From Apricaphanius iberus (Eukaryota; Chordata; Actinopteri; Cyprinodontiformes; Aphaniidae): 64,000 nucleotides of DNA. Positions 1-13,362 of the stretch are shown here, piece after piece. The stretch lies in the NCBI GenBank assembly GCA_028564705.1, contig JAPXFQ010001705.1, forward strand, positions 558,001 through 622,000, written 5' to 3'. The position numbers were made by a program, and so were the translations under genes. The notes under the pieces are model-generated. The model searched no databases and was not told the origin of the DNA. It was given only the letters and a program-made list of their open reading frames with translations. Each line of letters opens with the position of its first letter. The first letter of the stretch is position 1.

Positions 1-2092
1 ACAGGGTTGGAGACACCTGATTTAGAGATACCAATTAACCTAACAGTCATGTTTTTGGCCTCTGGGAGGAAGTTGGAATACCTGGAGGGAATCCCACGCA
101 TGCACAGGGAGAATATGCTAACTCCATGCAAAAAGACCCCAGGCTGGGATTCAAACTCTTCTTTCTGCAAGGCAGGAATGCTACCCACTATGTCACTGTG
201 CAGCCTGGCATTGTGTCTTTTTAAAATATTTTAACATATCACATCTATAAAATAAGACTGAAAATAAGAGAAATTCTGAAACCAAATATTACTGTTTGAT
301 ACCCCCTATCTGAGCAACGCATCCTCTAGGATTAGACATTCAATGCTTCGTTATTCCAGCTGTTTAGCAATAACACTGTTTTTTTCCCCACACATTTTTT
401 TATTAAATAACTTCAAAAAACAGTTATTTATAAAATCAGATCATCTTATGAGTATATATGTGAAAAATAAGAATACTTAATACACAGTGTGCATCTTTGC
501 TTAAAAAGCCTACCATTTTGACGTTTATATGAATGTATCAGTTGTTTTTGAATGCTGGCATTAGGGTCACATGACCTTGGTCCCCCCCCCCTCTTGACAT
601 GTATCCACTGATGTAAAATGCAGGTGGTTGATAACCCTCTTGTCCCCACCCTGGTAAATGTCTGCATCTCCCAGGATACAGAAACCATTTAAGGGTGTGT
701 GTGTGTGTGTGTGTGTTTGTGCCTGTGTGTGTTTGCTGCGTTGTAAGTCGATCAGGTTGTGGCTTGCCTTTCTCCATTTGACTATCAAATATTTCTCTGT
801 ATGTGAACAACAGCATATTTGCTCATTCTAAACCTACATTCTGCACCAAGTTTTGGGGTCGTAGTGTGCAGAGACATGGCAACAGGTTTGAATTTATAAC
901 CTCTAAACCATTAGTAAACCTGTCAAAACCCTATAACTAAAGAATGTCTTGATGATTTTATGGTGGATGAGCTAGTCCATTCCATATTCCATATTCCATG
1001 GGAATAGAAAAATAAAAAAATGCATGAATTTGTTTGAATAGATTTGGAGGAAACTTCATAAACACATAGGAGCCATTTGTCACTTCTTCAATATAGTTCT
1101 CAATATTTCAAGTGGGCATGGCTGAGAAGAATAATATAAAAATATATTTCTGACCTTTGAACCATACCAACTAATAACAATAATCAGCGATTTTAAATGT
1201 TAAATCTTTTAAATGTTTTCAGGGTGTACTGTGAATAAACCAAGATATGTAAAGCACTGAAAGCTTTGCTTGATATTTAAATATATCAGCCTACTTTCTC
1301 TGAAGCTAATCATTACGACTGACCTGGATCTTTTTGGGGAATAACGCTGAAATTGTGAACACATTTTCTCACACATTGAACTATCATTCCCCCAAAAATC
1401 TGAAGGAAAGGAAAAAAATCAAGCTTTAAGAGATGGATGAGTCAATTTGAGAATGATTTGAGAATTTCTTTATTCTTTAATTCTAAAATAATAACAGCTT
1501 CACCAAGGCTAATTGGGGTAATACTATATAGTCATTGTATTCCTGCTCATCTTACCCTAGAGCATAACATTTCATTTTCAGTCTCCAAAATTGAAACTGT
1601 ATTGTGACGTCTCATTCACACCAGGTCCAGTATCGGTGTGGTCAGGTCCACGTCAAATGTATGAATGAATTATTAATGAAAAAAATCACTTTTCCTGGGG
1701 TTTGGGGTGTTATTGTGTGTCTCTGGTGCATATACACGTATACAATGTTGGAAAAAAAAACATCCATGTTGTTTTAAGTGAGACGAGGGTTTCTGAATTC
1801 ATCCTGCCTTCAGTCTCTGACCTAGCCATTCAAAATCTGCCAGGCTTTCTACGTCACAAGCCGAATCATTGGAATATTCACACCCCCTCAGAGCACGGTC
1901 TCCACCCACCAGGTACAGCAGTAACTCATCAGACGGCGACCATTTTGTTACCGATGGGAAAGCACTGGTTCAGATTAGGAAACACCATGTTGAAGCACCA
2001 CGCAAAATGCTCAGTTTCTGGCTGGTCAAAAGAGCTGAAAATACTTCATCAGGTCCACGTCGAAGAGGACAGAAGAGCGGCATAGGTTGAAT
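1..2092. other. Gene-free stretch (probable adgrb1 intron)
   Basis: AT-rich sequence without a supportable gene. Reading frames are short and contain no recognisable domain. It holds one GT microsatellite. It is inferred to be intronic, because the adgrb1 exon at 24985-25788 is on the minus strand and its downstream exons should lie at lower coordinates. Confidence 0.5.
694..731. repeat. (GT)n microsatellite
   Basis: An interrupted GT dinucleotide run. The apparent minus-strand reading frames crossing it encode a His-Thr repeat and are artefacts of the microsatellite. Confidence 0.9.
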
Positions 2093-2718
2093 TAAGGCTG
2101 GGCGGTATACCGAAAATTTACCGATACCGGAATTTACGACTTTTACTGACGTAATTTCGCTCGTGCCGGTAAAGTTGGTAGTCTATGTAAAAAAGAAAAG
2201 ATGTGTTTTAGTTTAGCGGTGCTCCTGCCCCTTTAAGAAATTCATTTCCTGGAGTCATGTGACATCCAGAGCAGGGAAATGCTTCCAAAGAAGCTGATGT
2301 GTAGCTCTACTTAGCAAGATTTTAGACTCATCATCTACTGACCTTTTCCAGAAAAACGCGACTAGCGACAAATAAAGTGACTTTGTCTGGTGTTATTGGA
2401 TACTCAGACTCTAACATGGAGCATGTATGTTTGTTACTGCCGCAATGGAGCTGCAGCCAAGCCAGAGTGTTTGTAGCCCAACAGGTCCACCTGAACAGGT
2501 CTGGCTCAGGCAGAGCAGAGATTAACCCTGCCGTGTTGCTGCTTGAACTTTAAGCTAATTTGGCCACTACCGGACATTGAATACAGAAAAGGACACTTTT
2601 TTTTTTTAAATAAAAGGATGGCGGGTAATATGGTCGTTGTTATCGTCCACTTATCGTTATCGAGGTTAAATGCTCAACATACCGTGGTATTAATTTTAGC
2701 TCAAATTGCCCAGCCCTA
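2093..2718. mobile_element. hAT-type MITE with 8-bp target duplication
   Basis: The left end reads TAAGGCTGGGC and the reverse complement of the right end reads TAGGGCTGGGC, giving near-identical terminal inverted repeats. The element is flanked by a perfect 8-bp direct repeat, GGTTGAAT, at 2085-2092 and 2719-2726. An 8-bp duplication is the hallmark of hAT transposons. The 626-bp interior has no transposase-like reading frame, so this is a non-autonomous copy. Just inside both ends there are matching stretches built on 'ggtataccg'-like words. Confidence 0.88.
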
Positions 2719-2726
2719 GGTTGAAT

Positions 2727-5700
2727 TTATTTTTGATGGTAAGATGTTGGCGATAAAGGCGGGGAAGTGTGAGGACATGCAGCTACTCAATCTCTGGGTG
2801 GAAGACAGGAGCAGTGCACAGAGCTCTCAGCTAGATTGAGCTGGAAGGCTTCAGAGTTGGAGTCTTAGGAAGAGATCGAACCTTGTTTGGAGGAAGATAT
2901 CGGAGTGCCATTTAAGCAGTTAAATTGTTCAAACATGTATGGTTGAACCATTATTCTACTACTGCAGCCATGTCCGTAACTTTCACACGTAGTGGTAACA
3001 GCGGTGGGCGTGAGCAAAGATTCTAGAACCAAGTTAACAGCAGCTCATGTAATATGTAATGAGCAGCAGAAACAGCACAATCTGCAAGGGGCTGATGGAG
3101 AGGGAAATGCAGGTTGAGAACATTCGTTTCCTACAATTTATTTCCAGCAAACAACTTCAGAAACATGTTTTCTGGAACTCATAGACACATTTAGTGATTA
3201 TAGAAAATGATCTAAGCAAATAACTTAGCTCCGTTGCTAAAGTTCACATGATTTGGATATGTCAAAGACAAAAAAACAACATGAAACTTAATTTAATATG
3301 ATAACATCAAACTATGTCAAAAGGGAGAGTGCTTACCCACAACAACCCAAGTGACTAAATCATCTTCAACAACAGTATTAGAAGGTGAGTGTGGCTTTAG
3401 TTTACAATCCTTTATCTATGTAGTTGTTATGGTGTGAACCATGTTTACATGGAAATGAACTGGTAGATGGAGGCAAAACACATTTGATCTGATAGTCACT
3501 ACACATTAGAACTGTGATATAACGACCATAACTCCAGCCTGTCATACATTAGCAGCACCTCTATGGAACACAGGGATCATGTTAAATTTAATCTATTATA
3601 ATTCATTCATTTTATACCAACATTAGTTGATAAATGATAACTCCAACCATTACCAACTTCTTGTGCAAATCTATGAAGAAAAGTTTAAAATATAAATAAG
3701 AAAACCTGCATATTACAGAAACTGGTCTGAACCCAATGTGGACATTTCCAGAAACAATTATCAATATCCATCCCCAACATTTTGAGGTATGTTAATAATA
3801 AGGGGTTGCATTTATATAGCACTTTTTAAGACCCATTATTCATTTACACTCACAGGTGGAAGCAAGCTACTATTGTAGCCACAGTTTCCCTGGAGCCATC
3901 AGCCCAACACCGGAAGGCAATGACACAACAGCATGTAGCAGACGGTAGTAGGAATTGAACCCATGATTTCCAGGTTATAGACTGACAGCTGTACCCTGGT
4001 GAAACATAACCATAACCTTGGTGGATGTGATAATCTGCATGTTAGCGTCTTGTTGCAGTAATCACAGTTGTTTTGTTTTATATCAAAGAAATTCAATTTT
4101 TATACATAGTTTCGACTTTTTCCCTCCAGATTATCATACTGTGAAAATCTGATACCTGCCCATGCTTAAAGCTTGTGTAAATAAAACAGTAGGAGACTGA
4201 ACTTCATTCTGTGTCCAGTTAAATAAGAACCCAACAAAGAACAGATTGAGGATGACCTAAATGATGAAGCACTGAGCCACCGTCTCTAGCTCCAAAATCC
4301 CTGAGACGTGCCAGCAGCTTCAGTTTATAGGATGACACAGCACTCTGATATCTGCAATGCTTAAGGTGGAAAATCGAATTAATACCCTTTATTTCTGCTT
4401 CACAGATGTCTTCTACATTCCAACCAAAATCAAACCACGTCAAAGAAGAAACAATCAGGGCTCAAACTTAAGTACTAATATTATTGTGAAATAGAACTTC
4501 ACTGTGGAAGTTAGAGCACTCAGATGGGTGTGTGTTGCTCTTCTTATTTGCTTGTGTGTGTATGCGTGTTGTTAACGCGTTTCATGGAAGATGTCTACAC
4601 TAATGAGCCCTTTTCCTGGCCATGGCAGGCTTTGGCTGAGATCCGCTCAGCTTATTGTGGCTTTGTGTCCTGTGCCTGCTGTGGGTGTGACAGTGTGTCA
4701 CCTCTGGGTGTCATTTCAGGTGCTACTGCCAAGGAGAGCAGCCTTTACAGCCATCCTGCAGAGCCGGCGCCTGCGCTTAACAAGGACACAGCGGCACACA
4801 GATCGCTGCAGCACATGGCAGCAGTAAACACGCGCCTCACCGACATGATTCATCTTCATTGTCCTAATGTGAAGAAGTACAGCTGCAGTTACACTAACAT
4901 TAAATGTCCTCGCAGCCAAGGAGACCGCCAACACTCACGTTAACGCTCCATTTTCTCTCTGACACACACATAATTTCAGACTTCCAGAGACAATACTCTC
5001 TCAGTAATAGAATGTTTGTGTGAGGGGTAGAAAGGACCTCCAGTCCCCTCCACCAAGCAGATTCTGTAAGAAAAGAGAGAAATTGGTTAAAGAGTACCTT
5101 TGGTCACCAGCTGGCTGTCAGAAAGCCGAGGTTTCCCTATCACATCCTTACATCAGCTGACTATTCTCCAGCAGTCACACATGACTGATGAGAGTTCCAC
5201 TTCAAAAACTCAGGAGGCCTTTTCGCTTTCCTCCCTTTTCTTTTGCAGATGGCTGGAAATTGATGGTGTCTCATTGAGGAGACTTACACACACTCCCACA
5301 TTTTCATCCTGGAGCGCAGCTTTTATCATCAAGCAGTAACTATCAGCAGTAAAATGGCTTAATTGAAGCATGAATGTTTAATAAATGGTGAGGCAGTGAG
5401 GGGAGGGAGCTTGGGTACGCTGCCCACCAGCAGCCTCCAGGAAGCAGATAGGACACTACTTCACTTACACCATGCCAACCTGGACTGCAGCTGACGCTTT
5501 GATTGAGAACTCAAGCTTCAAGTTCATCAACGTCCTACGTTGGAAAACGCTGGGAGACTCGTTTGGCTATGTTTGATTTCTATCGATCTCAGTCAGATTG
5601 AAAATCGCCTCAGGCGCTCTCATAGAGTTACATTGTGAGCTTCTTTTTTTCTAAGTTTGGACCTTACAATGCATTTCAATGGGCGCCGGAGTGCTTGTCC

Positions 5701-6689
5701 CAACGTGATTTCGTAATACGCTCTGATGCGTGCTCGGAGACGTACAGCCATAGACTTGTCTATGGATATAGCAGGAACACAGGTAGCTACAAACTACGGG
5801 AGTTGGAGACAAACGAAAAGAGACACAAAATGCAGAAATAAAAAATAATAATTTTGTTATATAACTCAAAACAATACCGTTTGAGAGAAAAACATAGCAG
5901 GAGAAGCTTGAGGTAAAATAGCTCGGACCTGATTATCAGCTAAATATAAATACCAATAAGCAGTAAAACGAAAGTAAAAAGCGCTGTATTAATGTGGAAT
6001 TATGCATGTTGGCTCACTGTATAGCTTGAGCACATTTCATAGTAAGGTACCGCTGCGTTAAAAATGCGCATTATTCAGTTTAAATTATGTTTTCGGACTT
6101 AAATTAATGCTAATAGTTAGCAGTAACTATTAAAATCATTGACAAAATGATTAAAATCATTCTGACTAAAATCTTTCTGTTGTCATAGGATAGTCCCATT
6201 TAGGGGTGATCAGGGTTGTCCAACAGGATTGAGACATGCAGAAAATGTTAGCCAGTTAGTTTGCATTAGCAACTGGCTAAAAGATAAAACAATCTATTAA
6301 TCGCTCTATTGTGCGCGTTTCCTGAGGCGCTGAGAGGACTTCAACAACTTCTGTTCAGTGCATCTTCATTTTTACCTTCAAAATGTGTCAATGATCAGAG
6401 CTTCATGTATCATGCAGCTCATGTTTTCCATAAATGGAGGAAGAAAAATGCTTCACTGATAATTTTACATGATAACATATGAAAATATTTGAGACTAAAC
6501 ATAATTCCTATGTTTTAAAACATGAGTTTGATCAAATTTAGGCCCTTAATCTGAATTCAAAGGCCAATCCAAATCAATTTGGTGCGATGTTAGAATGCGG
6601 AATATTTATTTACACAAATAATTGATGGGTTTTGATTTTAGCATAACTAGTTTGTTTAATTGAATAAGTTCGAATTCATTCTCCAACAC
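2727..6689. other. Gene-free stretch
   Basis: No coding exon is recognised. The 139-codon plus-strand frame at 4524-4943 shows no domain, and the opposite strand is also partly open, so it is not called. A dispersed-repeat tail lies at 3799-3990. The segment 5480-5840 has a different, GC-richer texture, but no terminal repeats were found around it. Confidence 0.4.
3799..3990. repeat. Dispersed fish repeat fragment
   Basis: The wording 'gcatttatatagcac' followed by a segment about serial sums, entries and a 'gaattgaaccc' box resembles tails of abundant fish retroelements that begin with 'tttatatagcgc'. This is recognised by pattern only and the family is not assigned. Confidence 0.4.
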
Positions 6690-6797
6690 TTGGCCACGCT
6701 CCTCCATATCTTCTGGCCCCGCCCACTTTGGTAGAATTTTTCAAATGTTGCCTGGGGGTGTGATAATGCTTTTTCATGGGGTTCAGTTAGACTTTAA
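6690..6797. repeat. Partial copy of the MITE found at 19449-23011
   Basis: It is similar over about 100 bases to 22903-23011. Shared landmarks are 'ttggccacgc', 'cccactttggt', 'tttttcaaatgtt', 'cctgggggYg' and 'atgctttttcatg', ending in the inverted-repeat-like terminus 'gttcagttagactttaa'. Only this end is recognisable here; the opposite terminus was not found. Confidence 0.7.
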
Positions 6798-7190
6798 ATT
6801 TTAAGGAGGTACAACAGATTTTTTTTTTTGGGGGGGAAACATGGAGCTACTGGCTAGGGGACATTTTAAATCTTCATCAGTTCATTCCTAGTCATATACA
6901 GGACTACCCAATAAGGTACTCTAACTAGCATTAGTAAAAGGTTTTAGTTTAGTGGACATGGTATAAAAACTGGCTCCAGCCCAGAGGCCCACATCGTTGT
7001 TAATTCAGTCTTGAATAATCCGTGTATCATCTGCCATTCAATTTTCAAATGACAAACACAAAAAACAAAAACTGGGACCAGCATAGAGTTCACTTCAATC
7101 AAACCTAGCTCAGACCTAGCTTTTTAGGCACATTCACATCTCCCCAAATGAACCAGACTTTCTGGGCAAACAAAAAAATGGGTTTAAAAA

Positions 7191-7275
7191 TAGGGCTGAA
7201 CGATTAATTGCATATGTAATTAAATCGCGATTTGGTAAAATGCGATTCCTAATCGCAAAGGCTGCGATTTGACAG
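7191..7275. mobile_element. hAT-like transposon end (solo terminus)
   Basis: It starts TAGGGCTGAACGATTAAT and continues with alternating 'aatcgcgatt'-type words, the typical terminus of fish hAT-like elements. No matching right end was found, and it runs directly into a retroelement-like tail. A similar terminus in opposite orientation lies at 32720-32772. Confidence 0.5.
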
Positions 7276-7476
7276 TGGTTGTGTCCTTGGGCAGGACACT
7301 TCATCTCCTGGTGTTGGCCTATGTATGATAAGGCAGCCTCGCCTCTATCCTTCTGCCCCAGGGAGGCTGTGGTAACAATCACATCTTGCTTCTACCAGTG
7401 AATGAATGAATAGGAATTGTAAAGCACTTTGAGTGGCTTGAAAAAGACTGTATAAATGCAGTCTATTATTAATGAT
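7276..7476 (+). repeat. Retroelement 3'-tail-like repeat
   Basis: It contains 'gtgtccttgggcaggacact', then 'gtgaatgaatgaatag', 'gtaaagcactttgagtggc' and a final 'tataaatgcagtctatta'. This order is typical of a very common fish retroelement tail whose family I cannot fix by eye. Confidence 0.5.
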
Positions 7477-9426
7477 GTTTTTTCTTCAACTCACTCCTTT
7501 TTACGTATCATGGAGATCAATCAAAAGCAAGAAAACTTATTTTTTTTATTTTATTTTTGATGTCTATAGATTGTTAAATATTTCTCTTCCTTTGTTATGA
7601 TTTTGTTTTATCATCCTTTTGCTATTTTTCAGATAATCAAAATCCAGTTCTAAATGAGTGAAATGAATGAATAATGAATGAATATGAATATTTGAATCTT
7701 CACGCTGAATAACTTTACTGTGAACATAAAGTTATGACTCTTTAATTTAGCTTGACTGGGATAAATCTTAGAAATGAATCAGATCCCTGCGGTGTAACTG
7801 CTAAATACTACTAACACTTCAAGTTTATATTATGTTCACTTTGCTTACCTGTGTGAAAAAAATGAATGAAGAAGATGCCATTGAGAAGAATGTTGCCGAT
7901 TAAAGGCACATGTGTGTGGTATTGGGCCAGGTAAGGATAGTGGGTTAGATGGGCTCATAGCTTGGACACCAGGTGGAATAAATTCCCCTTGGAAGCGTTT
8001 TATTACCGTAGAGTTTGGCTGAGTGGAGAGCAGTATTGGGCAAGTTACAGAAATGTTAAAATATTTCATATTAGTAGTTACAGCCGCAAAAATGGAACAT
8101 TTTTGCATTACATATTACTGTCCTCGTCATGTAACTGAGTTACGCTACTTTAAGTTACTTTTGGCAAAATACCTCAAATACATAAACATTAACTAATCAA
8201 TGTACATTTGACACAAGTGTGAAACCACAAATACTGTATGTCAAACATTATTTTATTTGCATACCTTCTAACAAACATTACTGTCTCATGGTCGTCTTTG
8301 TTAAGTTGCATCAAAAGAAGGCGCTGACAGTGCTCATCACAAAGACGAGACTCTGAGAGTAAAGAGTTGTTCAACACGATAGGAGAATAGTGCAAATAAT
8401 AACACCCTGTAACTGGAGGCTTCCTGATTCCCAGATGTTTTGCTTCTCAGCAACTGGAAGTGGACCTTCTACACCAATCAGCTTGATTTGGTCTGCTGCA
8501 TTAGTTGGGCTGAAAAACGTATTGTAAGTTGAGTTACTGAAGCTGTAACAGGTCATTTATTACTGTTTATTTTATTTAAAGTAATGCGTTACATAACTCT
8601 GTTACTGAGTAATATATTCCTGTAGCTCGCTACGATTGTAATGTTACTCCCAACACGGGTGGAATAACAGCTGTAGGTGTGACAGGGTCAGACACAGAGC
8701 AGGATGTTACTATACTGGTCTGTTCCTCTTCTTGTATGTGGGAATAAGTGGAAGCAGTTTTGTGTCTGGAAGGAACAAATCTTCACACTGCACCCCAGGT
8801 TCTGTCTTGTTCTAGCTTTCCATCTACAATATTTCTAATAACTTCTGAATCTTCCCCTCGCCCCAAAACACAATGACAAGTGACATAGAATGTAAAATAC
8901 ATCCACAAGTGCTTCTACCGCTGTTTTATTAAAAGCAGCTGTCAGTTCTTATTAACATTATGACATTCCTGATATTAACAGTATTCCCATGGCGGCTTCT
9001 GTTTGGGAGACGTTATGTTGCAAACAGCGACACACTAACTCTTCTGTATTTGCTTTCATTGTTCTTAGAAGCTGATTCAGGACTATTTCTGCTTTTGTCA
9101 CCACTAAAACAGCTGCAGAAGCCACTCATGAAAACGAGGCAGTTTCTTCCACAAAAAGCCCAGCAGTAAGCGGAAATGATGTGAAACCTTCAGTGTATCA
9201 GATTAAAGCAAACAGACTACAAACATACAGTACAACCTTTCTGGGAAATGATGCTGATCATTAATGGGGGGAAATGTAACAACAGTAAGGGAGCCTTATT
9301 TTATCTCTGCTCCCAGTTTGAAATAAAAGAAACAGACAGTGAGAAAGGCTGCAGGGGTTGTGCCCTGTGCATCGACACAGAGCGTCTCGCTGCCTTCTCT
9401 CCTCACTCTGTTCCTGCTGGGAACAC

Positions 9427-9493
<67 letters not shown>

Positions 9494-10809
9494 CCCCTCT
9501 ATCACACTGGGAACCAGTAGCATTGTTGCATGAGCCATTTTCTGCTGTGACATCTTATTAAGTGTGTGTGCGCACTTTACACAGCTTGATCCTGGGTGCG
9601 AAGGTGTGAGAGCATCCAGATTAATAGAGAGGAGAGGAGCAGATGCATGAAGCTTGGAGTACGATTCCCTGATGCTCCTTATGCTGCCGTGGAAGCGCCC
9701 AGACTAGCAGAACAAAGCTGGAGCCAGGCGGAACCTCCACATTCATCTTCCTCCAGCAGAGAGCTGCAGCTCACTGGGGTTAATGACTGTTTCTACTTCT
9801 TTCCACATGATGTCACTTTTTGTAGAAACTCTGCTCCTATATTATTTGTCTAACTGTCAGTCAGAATTGGAAACTCAGACAGCTGTGATCAAATTATAGA
9901 AGTGATGTGATTTCACACTGATTCTGACATTTCCACTGGAGGCAGAACACTTGAGCTAAAAGCAGAAAGGTGAAAGTCAGATTTCCCTTGCTGACAGCCA
10001 CTCTTCCTTTACATCCAATCAGAAGATAACATTGATATTGGGAACTACGACAGCTCCTTGACAGTTTTATCATTTTAATAATTGAGAAATGTTTTTTTCG
10101 CTTCTCTGGCTCTTATTAAACTTCCTACAGCAAATGAAGTGGTATGAGGTTACCAAGCCCCAAATATAAACGTATATAAAGTGATACGTTTTATGTCCCA
10201 TGGTCTGGAGAAACTGGAAATGAAAACAATGGGTCAATAAAATAAATTTCACCAATCAAAACTTAAAGAAGGATTAAAATATCCTTTTTGGTGTGGAAAA
10301 AATACCTAATGCACTAAAGGTTAAAAAATATGATTCATAAAAAAACCTGATTTCATCATTTGGATCCAGATGTAGTCTGAACTGGGAGCTTGTAGTGACA
10401 GCAATAACTGTGAAATGTGAAATGGACAGATGTTCAAATGCATAGTGGTGAGAAAACAGCTGGAGAAAACCTGCTCATCCTACTCCTCCACCATGGTGCC
10501 ACCCCCACTTATTAAAAGTTCTTTCTTTAGGTGAGAAGTCATTATGTTAAACATGGTTTTAGTTGTCTTTTTAACTAAGTTGTATTTAGATAAAGAGCTA
10601 ATTGTGACACCACAGGAATCAGAGTCACAAGTCGGCTGGAAACATTTCGTGTCCGAAAAAATGTGTGGTTCTTGTTTTTGTTTTTTGCAGAATCTGTTTG
10701 TTGAAGACACAAAGAAGCTTCTCCATGTTTTAGTATTGGAATATTTTAAAGCAAACATTTAAGGATACTGCATTACTTGAAGTATCTTGTGAAATAATTC
10801 ACACACAAA
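7477..10809. other. Gene-free stretch
   Basis: There is no supportable exon or complete element apart from the CA microsatellite listed separately. 8000-8660 contains 'gttactgagttac'-like words repeated around 8110-8160 and 8540-8660, suggesting a small decayed repeat. Confidence 0.4.
9426..9492. repeat. (CA)n microsatellite
   Basis: A CA run of about 66 bases, with two CG interruptions. Several overlapping frames on both strands (poly His-Thr and poly Val-Cys) are produced by it and are not genes. Confidence 0.97.
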
Positions 10810-10896
10810 CTTCCTGATGACTACAAAGCTGCTGAAACACTGAGCTGCTTTAAATCAAGGCTAAAATCTCATCTGTTTAGCGCTGCCTTTCATTAG
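10810..10896 (+). pseudogene. LINE reverse transcriptase ORF, extreme C-terminal fragment
   Basis: The 28 codons before the stop at 10894-10896 read like the conserved tail of L2/CR1-type LINE ORF2 proteins: an LPDDY start, then a CFKSRLKSHLF motif. Only the terminal codons and some 3' UTR survive, as expected of a severely 5'-truncated LINE insertion. Confidence 0.65.
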
Positions 10897-12800
10897 TTGG
10901 TTAATAACAACAGGAATGTAATAACTGTAGTATCTTTTAATGTTCTATATGGTCTTGGTGTAGATATATTTAGGGGTCATTACTTTTTTCCACAGGGCCA
11001 GGATGTAGATAATGAAAACATTTTATTTGCAATGTTCCAACTTTTCTTGTGCTGAAACCAAAAACAGAACTCCATTTTGGTGTTGGGTGTGAGAGAAAAG
11101 ACGGAAAACAAAGACAAGTGATGACATGAGTTAGAGAACAGTATGGATCTTGTGAAGGAGCTCCGTTTCCACGGTGACCAGCAGCGTTTTGCTCAGTCTG
11201 GAGCACCAGGTCTCTGTTGGATACCTGAGAGTTGGTCACACCTCCATACCAAGGTGGGAACTGCTCTCCCCTTGTGCTTCCATCAGAGCCGCCAAAAACT
11301 GTTTTTGATTGGATGTCAGAGTGCAGCGGAGCTGGTGCCATGTTTGGTGTGGAACCCCCTGAAACAGCTTTCCTCGCAGATATAATGGATCTATTAGAGC
11401 CAAAGGCAGATGGATCATCCTGGATGTTTATGAAGAAACCTCCAGATGTGAGTAAGAAAAGCTTCAAATGATGAGCTGTAATGATGCACGCCACAGATGG
11501 AGCACATATATCCATCCATTACTTACTTCCTCTGTACACTGAGTACATTTAACATATAGAAGGACAGCAAATAGAAACAAATGGTCTAGGCTTCATTATT
11601 GGATTGAACACATTAACTGGCTGTTTAACTGTGGGCATTAAGACCCAGAAGGCTGATCAGAGACTGGGAGAAGGTGTCACCATCTGTTCATCACTCAACT
11701 GTATTCATCTTTCCATGAGTGAAGGAAAATAAAGTTGTTGGGTATTTTAAAACTAATTTAGCCTCACTTGCTACATAATGCTGCTGTTATAATTGGGTGC
11801 CATATTCAAAAACATAAGGCTCCTTTTTTTTTGCTGTTGAACAAGTATACATTTTTCATTTTTAGTATATACTAGATGTACTGGATAAAGCGAAGTATTA
11901 TGACAGACTGAGGGAGAAGCAGGAGAGTGAGAGGGAAGCTGATGTTCACAGAGCAGCATGATGAAGACTGATGGAGGTTTACACGTTCATTTCTTTCTCT
12001 TCCTTACAAATGCATTTTCTGCATTGGCTGATTGTTGGCTAATAAACAAGAAAGATAAACCTATAAAGATGTTCGCTGAATACATAAACATATAGAAAAA
12101 AACAACATTTTAATAACAGTCATACATTATGTACATATATGTCTACTAAACAATGCTCTGTAAAGACAAATTGAATTTACTAAAACAAGCCCCTCCCACA
12201 AACACACTCTAAAAATACCTATAAACCTCAGAATCTTTAATAAGATATGAATTATTTTTTTTTTTACTTTGTGTAGGGTAAGGCAGAAGAAGGGGGGGGG
12301 TACGGGAACCTCTGTATTTTCTTTCCCGCCGTCTTGCCTTATTACATTTTATTTGTAAATTCCATCTTCCTCTGTCTCCCCTTGGATCAGAGTTTGAATG
12401 AATAAATGTATTTAATAATGGCAGTCCGACCTGCTGTATTTATCGTTGAAATTAGTTTAATTCAGCCTAGTTCATATTCAAAATTGCTAAGAGAATAAAG
12501 AATGGCAACAGATTTTAAATGAATAATAAATAGTTTTTTTCTTAAATCAGTCGATCTTAAGGAGAATACCATTCATGTTTTTTGAGGCCTCACACAATAA
12601 CCATATGGGTTTGTTTCCTCTCTGCTCTAGAATCGTGTTTCTTTAATATATATGATGTGCACTGTGAAGCATCTTGATTTGCTAAATAAATAAATCAGAT
12701 CAATGATTATGAGTAATAATGACACAAAAATAGTTTGTATTTATTTTTAAATGTTTACACATTTTTTATACAGAGTTAAAAATGTTATATTTTGAGTGAT
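10897..12800. other. No identified gene besides the uncertain frame
   Basis: Apart from the uncertain minus-strand frame, only AT-rich sequence is seen, including a G-run near 12292-12300. Nothing else could be supported. Confidence 0.35.
10970..11515 (-). other. Unidentified long reading frame, possible exon
   Basis: A 181-codon frame, unusually long for this AT-rich background. Its middle part (about residues 28-120) is Gly/Ser/Pro/Asn-rich and not low in complexity; it includes the words GEQFPPWYGG and AFGSNRSI. The frame lies on the same strand as adgrb1. Possible splice signals can be found (an AG ending 'aacatccag' and a 'ctcag|gtatcc'), but none is strong. The protein is not recognised. 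Alternatives are a fragment of a transposon protein, a retrocopy, or chance. Confidence 0.25.
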
Positions 12801-12802
12801 GA

Positions 12803-12890
12803 GCAGGGGTGTATCTAGAAAGTTTTTAAAGGGGGTAAGTTATGATCTTGGGGCGTCCCACCAAAATAAAATCAGGACTGAAATACAAAA
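12803..12890. repeat. Dispersed repeat, copy A
   Basis: It is closely similar to 27923-28015, sharing 'gagcaggggtgtatc', 'gaagtttttag', 'atgatcttggg' and 'ccaaaataaaa'. A palindromic GC box, 'agggccggccct', typical of fish MITE ends lies at about 13143-13154 and may be the far end, but the link is not proven. Confidence 0.6.
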
Positions 12891-13362
12891 TACTAGACTA
12901 AGTGACAAACACAACATGGCGTCAGACAAAGATGTGCTTCAACATAAATACATAAAACCCATAAAGTAATTAGTTATTTGTCTCTTCTATTTATTCTTGT
13001 TCAATAAAACAGTATCTACAAAAATTAAATAAATATAAATAGATTCAAAATTGGAAGCACAATAGTACATTTGCCTCTTGGTTGCTATGGGTGGGGGGGG
13101 GGGGGGTGCTGATGCAATCTTGCCTAGTGCGCAAAATACCCCAGGGCCGGCCCTGGAAGAAGAGACTGAGGTAGAAAACATTCAGCAGATAAGCTGGTCA
13201 AATCAGAGAGAGGAAGAGAATCCAGAATCAGTGGAGATGGAGATCATCCTCCTTTGTTCTGTCTGATTTTACTAGAAACTAACCTACCACAGGATAAACG
13301 AATGATTCTATCAACCCATGATGATATATTCTCTCTAATGCTGGTGGTCTGTCTCCAGTTGG

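Noticed and set aside
4524..4943. 139-codon plus-strand frame
   Set aside because: No domain or signal beyond a Cys/Val-rich start produced by a GT-rich stretch; the opposite strand is partly open too.
9248..9561. Overlapping frames on both strands around the CA repeat
   Set aside because: They are created by the microsatellite (His-Thr and Val-Cys repeats).
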